Both the position numbers and the translations under genes were made by a program. Source: Comamonadaceae bacterium (GTDB lineage: Bacteria; Pseudomonadota; Gammaproteobacteria; Burkholderiales; Burkholderiaceae_C). Taken from it: 6,926 nt of DNA. Below are positions 1-4,945 of this stretch, one piece after another; position 1 is the first letter of the stretch, and every line of letters starts with the position of its first letter. The notes under the pieces are model-generated. The model worked only from the letters and a program-made list of their open reading frames with translations, made no database searches and was not told the origin of the DNA. The stretch covers positions 1-6,926 of the forward strand of contig CANFZJ010000168.1 in NCBI GenBank assembly GCA_947451445.1. The letters are read 5' to 3'.

Positions 1-152
1 CCATGCTGCGCTTTGCCGACCTGACCACCGACGGCGCCCTGCTGGAATGGGCGCGCCAGGAAGCCCCGATGATGCTGGACCAGCATCCCAAGCTGGCCGA
101 GAAACATGTGCAGCGCTGGTTGGGTACGCGGGCGGAATTTCTCAAGGCCTGA
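1..152 (+). CDS. recG: ATP-dependent DNA helicase RecG, C-terminal end (partial)
   Basis: Only the last 49 complete codons are present, in the frame beginning at base 3, ending at TGA 150-152; the gene starts upstream of the window. RecG is a cytosolic superfamily 2 helicase that remodels stalled replication forks and Holliday junctions. The visible tail begins MLRFADL and ends with W-LGTRAEFLKA preceded by LDQHP-K-AEKHVQRW. This matches the closing helix of RecG proteins (LR-ADL ... ARWL at the C-terminus), as I know the family. The helicase motifs lie outside the window, so the call rests on this short tail and on the recG-oxyR order usual in Burkholderiales. No terminator with a T-tract follows, so read-through into oxyR 48 bases downstream is possible. 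Confidence 0.82.
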   Translation, partial: MLRFADLTTDGALLEWARQEAPMMLDQHPKLAEKHVQRWLGTRAEFLKA

Positions 153-158
153 TTTTCC

Positions 159-180
159 CCGGTGCACAAAGCAACACCGG
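159..180. repeat. Inverted repeat between recG and oxyR
   Basis: CCGGTG (159-164) and CACCGG (175-180) are perfect 6-bp inverted arms separated by 10 bases, located 7 bases after the recG stop and ending 20 bases before the oxyR start. In RNA they would form a stem-loop, but no T-run follows, so it is a poor intrinsic terminator. A dyad just upstream of a LysR-type gene could be an autoregulatory site. It does not show the ATAG/CTAT pattern known for OxyR sites, so its role is open. Confidence 0.4.
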
Positions 181-200
181 ACTCGGTGGACAATAGCGCC

Positions 201-1154
201 ATGACCCTGACCGAACTCAAATACATCGTCGCTGTGGCGCGGGAGAAGCACTTTGGCCGGGCCGCAGAAGCGTGTTTTGTCTCGCAGCCCACGCTGAGCG
301 TGGCGATCAAGAAGCTGGAAGACGAGCTGGAGGTCAAGCTGTTCGAGCGCAGCGCCAACGAGGTCACCATCACCCCGCTGGGCGAAGAGATCGTGCGCCA
401 GGCGCAAAGCGTGCTGGAGCAGGCCGCCAACATCAAAGAAATTGCCCAGCGCGGCAAAGACCCGCTAGGCGGCGCGCTGCGCTTGGGGCTGATCTACACC
501 ATCGCCCCCTACCTGCTGCCCGACCTGGTCAAGCAAGTCATCCGCCGCACCCCGCAAATGCCGCTGATGCTGCAAGAGAACTTCACCGTCAAGCTGCTGG
601 AGATGCTGCGCATGGGCGAGATCGACTGCGCCATCATGGCCGAGCCCTTCCCCGACACCGGGCTGGCCGTGGCCGAGCTGTACGACGAACCCTTCATGGT
701 CGCCGTGCCCTCCACCCACCCACTGGCTGCGCAAAAACACGTCACCGCCGACCAGCTCAAGCAGGAAACCCTGCTGCTGCTGGGCAATGGCCACTGCTTT
801 CGCGACCACGTGCTGGAGGTCTGCCCCGAATTTGCCCGCTTCTCCAGCGGGGCCGAGGGCATCCGCAAAAGCTTTGAAGGCTCGTCGCTGGAAACCATCA
901 AGCACATGGTCGCCGCCGGCATGGGCATCACCCTGGTGCCGCAATTGAGCGTACCCAAATCCGCCCTGGCCCCCAAGCCCAAACGGGCACGGGACGACGA
1001 CCCCTACGTGCGCTACATCCCCTTCGACGGCAACCCACCCATGCGCCGCGTGGTGCTGGCCTGGCGGCGCAGCTTCACCCGCTACGAAGCCATCGCCGCG
1101 CTGCGCAACGCCATTTACGCCTGCGAACTGCCGGGCGTGCAACGGCTGTCCTGA
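201..1154 (+). CDS. oxyR: OxyR, LysR-family peroxide-sensing transcriptional regulator
   Basis: Cytosolic redox-switch activator. Peroxide oxidises a cysteine pair to a disulfide, and the tetramer then activates catalase, peroxiredoxin and related genes. The product is 317 aa. Residues 1-60 form the LysR winged HTH (MTLTELKYIVAVAREKHFGR, then AAEACFVSQPTLSVAIKKLE), followed by a linker helix and the two-lobed effector domain. Counting from the ATG at 201, the two sensor cysteines in GHCFRDHVLEVC fall exactly at residues 199 and 208, the E. coli OxyR numbers. This supports that start over the in-frame GTG at 162, which would add 13 unconserved residues. A GGTGGA (185-190) lies 10 bases upstream as a modest ribosome site. 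The peroxidase gene begins 20 bases after the stop, suggesting co-transcription. The short tail after residue 300 (ACELPGVQRLS) is unremarkable. Confidence 0.96.
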   Translation: MTLTELKYIVAVAREKHFGRAAEACFVSQPTLSVAIKKLEDELEVKLFERSANEVTITPLGEEIVRQAQSVLEQAANIKEIAQRGKDPLGGALRLGLIYTIAPYLLPDLVKQVIRRTPQMPLMLQENFTVKLLEMLRMGEIDCAIMAEPFPDTGLAVAELYDEPFMVAVPSTHPLAAQKHVTADQLKQETLLLLGNGHCFRDHVLEVCPEFARFSSGAEGIRKSFEGSSLETIKHMVAAGMGITLVPQLSVPKSALAPKPKRARDDDPYVRYIPFDGNPPMRRVVLAWRRSFTRYEAIAALRNAIYACELPGVQRLS

Positions 1155-1174
1155 CCCCCCTCTCGGAGCATTCT

Positions 1175-2071
1175 GTGGAATTTGCGCAAGCTGGCATCCT
1201 GCAACCCATCCCCGCCCACGGGCGTTACCTGTTTTTCTCGATGACCCAGCCGACTGCATTGCGTGAAAGCCTGCAGCGATTGGCCGCGCTGGCCGATGGC
1301 GAGCGCATCGTCGTCGGCCTGGGTGCGGCACTGGTGCAGGCGCTAGGCGCAGAAGTCCCCGGCCTGCGGGCCATGCCGGACTTTTCAGGCCACGGCGTGC
1401 AGGTACCCAGCACCCCGGTGGCACTGTGGTGCTGGCTGCGCGGCAGCGCCCAGGGCGCGCTGGTGCTGCAGGCCCGCACCGTCACCCAAGCCCTCAGCCC
1501 CGCCTTTCACCTGGACCGCGTGCTGGACGCCTTCCGCCACGGCGACCCCGCCGCCGCGCACGACCGCGACCTGACCGGCTATGAAGACGGCACCGAAAAC
1601 CCCGAGGGCGATGCCGCCACCGCCGCCGCATTGGTGCACGGCGCGGCCCCCGGCATGGTCGGCAGCAGCTTCGTCGCCATCCAGCAATGGCAGCACAACC
1701 TGGACAGCTTCGACGCCATGCCCCGCGACGCACAAGACAACGCCATCGGCCGCCGCCTGAGCGACAACGCAGAGCTGGAAGACGCACCCATCGCCGCCCA
1801 CGTCAAACGCACCGCGCAAGAAAGCTTCAGCCCCGAAGCCTTTGTGCTGCGCCGCTCCATGCCCTGGGCCGTGGGCCACCAGCTCGGCCTGTTCTTCGCC
1901 GCCTTCGGCTGCACATTGGACGCCTTTGAAGCCCAGATGCGCCGCATGGCCGGGCAAGAAGACGGCGTGGTCGATGCCTTGTTCGGCTTCTCGCGTCCGC
2001 TCAACGGGGCCTACCTGTGGTGCCCGCCGGTACGGGGCGGGCAGTTGGATCTGCGGCTGCTGGGCTTATAA
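1175..2071 (+). CDS. DyP-type heme peroxidase (YfeX-like)
   Basis: Dye-decolorising-type peroxidase, 298 aa, about the length of E. coli YfeX. It uses H2O2 with a b-type heme; the physiological substrate is unknown. The distal motif GYEDGTENPEG has its catalytic Asp at residue 138 (family GxxDG). The proximal heme ligand is very probably H209 in AAHVKRT, and R227-S228 in LRRSMPW match the conserved distal Arg-Ser. There is no Tat or Sec signal peptide, so a cytosolic enzyme is expected. The GTG start at 1175 is chosen because GGAG (1165-1168) lies 6 bases upstream and the N-terminal QAGILQPIP matches the QSGIL opening of YfeX-like proteins; an ATG at 1241 would remove this strand. Position directly behind oxyR suggests OxyR-linked expression (inference). 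No encapsulin-type C-terminal targeting extension is apparent, and no encapsulin gene is adjacent. Confidence 0.93.
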   Translation: MEFAQAGILQPIPAHGRYLFFSMTQPTALRESLQRLAALADGERIVVGLGAALVQALGAEVPGLRAMPDFSGHGVQVPSTPVALWCWLRGSAQGALVLQARTVTQALSPAFHLDRVLDAFRHGDPAAAHDRDLTGYEDGTENPEGDAATAAALVHGAAPGMVGSSFVAIQQWQHNLDSFDAMPRDAQDNAIGRRLSDNAELEDAPIAAHVKRTAQESFSPEAFVLRRSMPWAVGHQLGLFFAAFGCTLDAFEAQMRRMAGQEDGVVDALFGFSRPLNGAYLWCPPVRGGQLDLRLLGL

Positions 2072-2104
2072 ACCCATATTGGGTATAATAAACCCCATTA
2101 TGGG
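2072..2104. promoter_or_regulatory. Tandem palindromic operator over the MNT gene promoter and start codon
   Basis: Two 11-bp palindromes, CCCATATTGGG (2073-2083) and CCCATTATGGG (2094-2104), match at 9 of 11 positions and are centred at 2078 and 2099, exactly 21 bp or two helical turns apart. The first has flanking A/T that also pair (ACCCA-TAT-TGGGT, 2072-2084). The TATAAT at 2084-2089 lies between them, and the second palindrome contains the ATG at 2100. Two dimer sites on one DNA face would block RNA polymerase and initiation. The obvious candidate binder is the winged-helix domain of the protein encoded immediately downstream; that assignment is inference. Confidence 0.78.
2084..2089 (+). 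promoter_or_regulatory. Predicted -10 box of the MNT/HEPN operon
   Basis: A perfect TATAAT stands out in GC-rich surroundings, immediately after the first palindrome. A start site about 7 bases downstream would be near 2096-2097, only 3-4 bases before the ATG at 2100, giving an almost leaderless mRNA. This fits the absence of any Shine-Dalgarno sequence before that ATG. No convincing -35 hexamer is visible at 16-18 bp, so the promoter may be weak or need other elements. The box lies just after the DyP stop codon. Confidence 0.6.
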
Positions 2105-2717
2105 TGTGATTGAAACTATTCCAACCAACCAAGCTGACGCCTTGTTCCCCAAGGTGCGCCAGCGCGTGCTGGCCGTGCTGTTTGGCACGCCTAACCGCAG
2201 CTTTTACGCCAACGAGGTGATCGCGCTGGCCCAGTCCGGCACCGGGGCCGTGCAGCGCGAGCTGGCGGGCTTGTCGCAGGCGGGCTTGCTCACGGTGCGC
2301 AAGCAGGGCAACCAAAAGCATTACCAGGCGAATGCCGCCGCGCCGGTGTTTGCCGAGCTGCGCGGTCTGGTGCTAAAGACCATGGGCGTAGCCGATGTGC
2401 TGCACGCAGCTCTGGCCCCGCTGGCGGCACAGATTACGCAGGCTTTTGTCTATGGCTCCGTGGCCCGCCAGCAAGACACCGCGCACAGCGACATTGACCT
2501 GCTGGTCGTCAGCCCCAGCCTGGGCTACGGTGAACTGTTTGGCGCGCTGGAGCCCGCCACCACCACCCTGGGCCGCACCGTCAACCCCACGCTGTACACA
2601 CCTGCCGACATCGCCAAGCGCATCCAGCAAGACAGCGCCTTCGTCACCCGCGTGCTGCGCCAGCCCACCATTTGGCTGATCGGCCACCAGGAGCAACTGT
2701 ATGTCCCTGCCGCTTGA
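2100..2717 (+). CDS. Winged-HTH / minimal nucleotidyltransferase (MNT) fusion protein
   Basis: 205 aa, two domains. Residues about 15-78 form a winged helix-turn-helix: helices at RQRVLAVLF and SFYANEVIALA, recognition helix near 47-61 (GTGAVQRELAGLSQAG), then a wing at 64-76 rich in R, K and Q. Residues about 95-165 are a pol-beta-type nucleotidyltransferase with G119-S120 and the D131-I-D133 pair (SDIDLLVV). This is the GSx10DxD signature of MntA antitoxins, which AMPylate HEPN toxins. The usual third carboxylate position appears to be N162 in GRTVNPTLY, so catalytic ability is uncertain. The ATG at 2100 lies in the second operator palindrome. The open frame runs back to 1842 inside the peroxidase gene, but the start at 2100 fits the domain boundary and promoter. 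Likely role: autorepressor and partner of the overlapping HEPN-like protein. Confidence 0.85.
   Translation: MGVIETIPTNQADALFPKVRQRVLAVLFGTPNRSFYANEVIALAQSGTGAVQRELAGLSQAGLLTVRKQGNQKHYQANAAAPVFAELRGLVLKTMGVADVLHAALAPLAAQITQAFVYGSVARQQDTAHSDIDLLVVSPSLGYGELFGALEPATTTLGRTVNPTLYTPADIAKRIQQDSAFVTRVLRQPTIWLIGHQEQLYVPAA
2689..2693 (+). promoter_or_regulatory. Ribosome binding site of the HEPN-like gene
   Basis: AGGAG lies inside the 3' end of the MNT gene, 7 bases before the ATG at 2701. It fixes the start of the HEPN-like gene and implies translational coupling across the 17-base overlap, the usual arrangement for paired toxin/antitoxin-type genes. The first gene of the operon has no such site. 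Confidence 0.7.
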
Positions 2718-3105
2718 CAACCTGTGCGGCCCCGGCAAGCCGCTGAAAGCAGAGCTACCAGACGCCAACGAAATAGCCGGGCTGCTGCGCACGGGCATCG
2801 CCCGCCTGCACGACGCACGCAACACCGCGTTGGCACTGGAAAGCCGGTTCGACCTGGCCTACAACGCCGCCCACGCACTGTGCTTGGCCGCACTGCGCCG
2901 CCAGGGCTACCGTGCGGGCAACCGCTACATCGTTTTTCAGGTGCTGCCGCACACCCTGGGCCTGGGGCCGCAAGTCTGGCGCGTGCTGGACAAATGCCAC
3001 AACACACGCAACCTGGGCGAATACGAAGGGCTACTGGACGTGGACGCGCGGCTGGTCGCCGATCTCATCACAGCGACGCAAGCCGTCTCCGATGCTTTGA
3101 AATAG
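2701..3105 (+). CDS. HEPN-like helical protein, partner of the MNT gene, lacking the canonical RNase motif
   Basis: 134 aa, soluble, predicted mostly alpha-helical. The core SRFDLAYNAAHALCLAAL (D51, Y54, N55, H58) resembles the second helix of HEPN/DUF86-like proteins. The C-terminal segment H100-N-T-R103-N104-L-G-E-Y108-E-G110 sits where HEPN RNases carry R-x4-H-x-Y. Here the residue five after R103 is Tyr and the one at +7 is Gly, so the catalytic His is missing. I recall conserved hypothetical proteins with a similar RN-x-x-E-Y-E-G ending, so this is probably a family trait rather than damage. It overlaps the MNT gene by 17 bases and has its own AGGAG, so the two are almost certainly made together. 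Possible jobs: substrate or target of the nucleotidyltransferase, a corepressor, or a non-RNase effector. Function is unproven; calling it a toxin would be an over-reach. Confidence 0.8.
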   Translation: MSLPLDNLCGPGKPLKAELPDANEIAGLLRTGIARLHDARNTALALESRFDLAYNAAHALCLAALRRQGYRAGNRYIVFQVLPHTLGLGPQVWRVLDKCHNTRNLGEYEGLLDVDARLVADLITATQAVSDALK

Positions 3106-3107
3106 TA

Positions 3108-3140
3108 TTGCTATGTTTTGTGTAGCTGTCTACGACAGTT
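3108..3140 (+). repeat. Truncated dispersed-repeat fragment with stem-loop
   Basis: Just after the HEPN-like stop, TTGCTAT (3108-3114), 8 bases, then TAGCTG (3123-3128) reproduces the order and spacing found in the repeat after ampG on the other strand (6312-6332). Overlapping its end, AGCTGTC (3124-3130) and GACAGTT (3134-3140) can pair in RNA (7 bp with one G-U) around a 3-base loop. Only TT follows, so it is at best a weak terminator for the MNT/HEPN operon. Homology to the other copies is suggestive, not certain. Confidence 0.45.
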
Positions 3141-3168
3141 CATACCTGCGCCACCGCCCGATTCGACC

Positions 3169-4089
3169 ATGAAAAACATTCCCCTCTACCTCCAGCTCAT
3201 CCGCTGGGACCGCCCCGCCGGCTGGCTGTTGCTGCTGTGGCCCACGCTCAGTGCGCTGTGGATTGCGTCCGGCGGCTTCCCCGGCTGGCACCTGCTGCTG
3301 GTGTTCACGCTGGGCACCATCCTGATGCGCAGCGCAGGCTGCTGCGTCAATGACGTGGCCGACCGCGAGTTTGACAAACACGTCAAGCGCACCGCCCAGC
3401 GCCCGGTCACCAGCGGCAAGCTGTCTGTCGGCCAGGCGCTGCGCTTTGGCGCGCTGCTGGCGCTGGCCGCGTTTGCGCTGGTGCTGACCACCAACGCCGT
3501 CACCGTGCTGTGGTCGTTCGCCGCGCTGGCGGTGGCGCTGGTCTACCCCTACGCCAAGCGCTATGTGTCGATGCCGCAGGCGGTGTTGGGCGTGGCGTTC
3601 AGCTTCGGCATCCCGATGGCGTTTTCCGCCGTGCAAGGCGGGCCGAGGTGGCAGGTGTTCAGCGCAGCGGGCTGGAGCGGCGTAACCCTGTCCACTGTGT
3701 GGGCCAGCGTGCCGCCCGTAGCCTGGTGGCTGCTGCTGGGCAACCTGTTCTGGGTGCTGGCCTACGACACCGAATACGCCATGGTGGACCGCGACGACGA
3801 CCTGAAGATCGGCATGAAAACCTCGGCCATCACGCTGGGCCGGTTTGACGTGGCGGGGGTGATGGCGTTCTACGCGGCTTACTTGGTTATTTGGGCTGTA
3901 GCGCTTATTCCCTATGCGTTAGGCGCTATTTTTTATGTAGCAATAGGGGTGGCGGCGCTGCAGGCGCTATGGCACTGGACGCTGGTGCGCGGGCGCGGAC
4001 GGGATGGCTGCTTCAAGGCCTTTCGGTTGAACCACTGGGTGGGGTTTGCGGTGTTTGTGGGGGTGGCGGGAAGTTATCTGCGGGGCTAA
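3169..4089 (+). CDS. ubiA: 4-hydroxybenzoate polyprenyltransferase UbiA
   Basis: Integral inner-membrane enzyme that attaches the polyprenyl tail (octaprenyl in most Burkholderiales) to 4-hydroxybenzoate, the first membrane step of ubiquinone synthesis. It is 306 aa against about 290 in E. coli, with eight or nine hydrophobic segments. The first Mg-diphosphate motif is N61-D-V-A-D65-R-E-F-D69, followed by KRTAQRPVTSG; the second is Y199-D200-T-E-Y-A-M-V-D207-R-D-D-D211 followed by KIGMKTSAITLG. Both are intact. The ATG at 3169 begins the conserved YLQLIRWDRPAGW region after a short leader; the open frame reaches back to 3118 but adds unconserved sequence. No clear ribosome site is visible. 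Codons about 241-259 are AT-rich and derive from a dispersed repeat, without breaking the frame. The gene converges on the peptidase gene with only 3 bp between stops. Confidence 0.96.
   Translation: MKNIPLYLQLIRWDRPAGWLLLLWPTLSALWIASGGFPGWHLLLVFTLGTILMRSAGCCVNDVADREFDKHVKRTAQRPVTSGKLSVGQALRFGALLALAAFALVLTTNAVTVLWSFAALAVALVYPYAKRYVSMPQAVLGVAFSFGIPMAFSAVQGGPRWQVFSAAGWSGVTLSTVWASVPPVAWWLLLGNLFWVLAYDTEYAMVDRDDDLKIGMKTSAITLGRFDVAGVMAFYAAYLVIWAVALIPYALGAIFYVAIGVAALQALWHWTLVRGRGRDGCFKAFRLNHWVGFAVFVGVAGSYLRG
3889..3945 (+). repeat. Dispersed repeat copy embedded in ubiA coding sequence
   Basis: This stretch is visibly richer in A/T than the rest of ubiA. It contains TAGCGC (3899-3904) and GCGCTA (3923-3928) as perfect inverted arms, and GCGCTTATTC (3901-3910), the same 10-mer found on the minus strand at 6299-6308. 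Further short blocks shared in order with that copy (GCTG before, TGCG, TA, GGC and a T-rich run after) support common ancestry. I recall repeats containing AGCGCTTATTC as common in Comamonadaceae chromosomes; this is memory, not a search. Confidence 0.6.
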
Positions 4090-4092
4090 CCA

Positions 4093-4905
4093 TCAGCCCT
4101 TGCGCGCCCGCTCGTACAAAGGCAGCACCTTGGGCAGATTGCGCTCAATCTCCGCAATCCGGCTGCTGCCTGCCGGGTGGGTACTGAGCCACTGGGGCGG
4201 CGCGCCTTTGTTTTGGGCGCTCATTTTTTGCCACAGGCTGATGCCGGCGCGGGGGTCGAAACCGGCGCGGGCGGCCAGTTCCAGGCCGACCAGGTCGGCC
4301 TCGGTCTCGTCCGAGCGGCTGAACTGCAGGGTCAGCAGCTGGGCACCGCCGCCAATGATCTGCTGGCCCAGGTTGCCCGCCCCCAAAATTTGACTGAGCA
4401 GGTTGGCCCCAACGTTGGTGGCCATGGACTTGCCCATGCGTTCACGGGCGTGTTCGCGCAGGGCGTGGGCGATCTCGTGGCCCATGACGGCGGCGATTTC
4501 GTCGTCGGTGAGCTGCAGCTTGTCCAGAATGCCGGTGTAGAAGGCGATCTTGCCGCCGGGCATACACCAGGCGTTGACCTGGCTGCTGCCGATCAGGTTG
4601 ACCTGCCACTGCCAGTCACGGGCGCGCGGGTTCCAGTCGGGGGTCAGGGGGACAATGCGCTGGGCAATGCGGCGCAGGCGCTGCAGCTGGGCATTGCTGG
4701 CCGGGGCCAGCGCTTCCTGCTGCTGGGCTTGCTGCAGGGTCTGCTGGTACTGCAGCTTGGCGGTCTGCTCCACCTGGTCGGCCGGCACGAGCTTGGAGAA
4801 GGCCGAGTTGCTACCCACCTCCACACCGTCACGGGCCCAGGCCAGGGGCGTGGCGACCAGCACCACACCCACCACGACCGACATCCATCCACGCGCAAAC
4901 TGCAT
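4093..4905 (-). CDS. Periplasmic M48-family zinc metallopeptidase (LoiP-like)
   Basis: 270 aa secreted endopeptidase, likely in envelope protein quality control like E. coli LoiP and BepA. Residues 1-24 form a Sec signal peptide (MQFARGW, hydrophobic VVVGVVLVATPLAWA, then RDG) without a lipobox Cys, so it is probably soluble. Residues about 50-75 are glutamine-rich and helical. The zinc site is H143-E144-I-A-H147 in VMGHEIAHALREHARERMG. E200 in the ETEAD motif is the expected third ligand (family E-x-x-A-D). The C-terminal WLSTHPAGSSRIAEIE is also typical of M48 proteins. I chose the ATG at 4905 because AAGGA (4918-4914 on the minus strand) lies 8 bases before it; in-frame ATGs at 4911 and 4932 are less well placed. 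There is no TPR domain as in BepA. It converges with ubiA and diverges from ampG. Confidence 0.93.
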   Translation of the reverse strand: MQFARGWMSVVVGVVLVATPLAWARDGVEVGSNSAFSKLVPADQVEQTAKLQYQQTLQQAQQQEALAPASNAQLQRLRRIAQRIVPLTPDWNPRARDWQWQVNLIGSSQVNAWCMPGGKIAFYTGILDKLQLTDDEIAAVMGHEIAHALREHARERMGKSMATNVGANLLSQILGAGNLGQQIIGGGAQLLTLQFSRSDETEADLVGLELAARAGFDPRAGISLWQKMSAQNKGAPPQWLSTHPAGSSRIAEIERNLPKVLPLYERARKG

Positions 4906-4932
4906 TTGCATATTCCTTAAAACTTGCTGCAC

Positions 4933-4940
4933 GTATTATT
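4933..4940. promoter_or_regulatory. Overlapping divergent -10 candidates between the M48 gene and ampG
   Basis: The two start codons are only 40 bp apart. On the plus strand TATTAT (4934-4939) is 7 bases from the ampG ATG, so transcription could begin at the ATG itself. On the minus strand TAATAC (4938-4933) would start near 4926, leaving a leader of about 20 bases that includes the AAGGA ribosome site. Neither has a good -35 at standard spacing, so the call is tentative. If right, the two promoters compete for the same bases. Confidence 0.35.
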
Positions 4941-4945
4941 CCTGC

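Noticed and set aside
465..1424. Long minus-strand frame over oxyR and the start of the peroxidase gene
   Set aside because: It is rich in Gly, Ala, Gln and His in the manner of antisense GC-rich codons, while OxyR on the plus strand is unmistakable.
2030..2071. Encapsulin-targeting peptide at the DyP C-terminus
   Set aside because: The ending GGQLDLRLLGL reads as the last strand of the peroxidase domain rather than an added tail, and no encapsulin gene is nearby.
1842..2099. Upstream extension of the MNT reading frame into the peroxidase gene
   Set aside because: The extra 86 residues are an out-of-frame translation of DyP coding sequence including its conserved RRSMPW region; the ATG at 2100 fits the promoter and the winged-helix boundary.
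2100..3105. Calling the pair a classical MntA-HepT toxin-antitoxin
   Set aside because: The HEPN partner lacks the catalytic His of R-x4-H and the MNT third carboxylate looks substituted, so RNase toxicity cannot be assumed.
4550..4945. N-terminal extension of the AmpG frame and a long plus-strand frame at 4177-4920
   Set aside because: Both are antisense to the M48 peptidase gene, which has an intact signal peptide, HEIAH and ETEAD motifs. Their translations show no domain and have GC-shadow composition.
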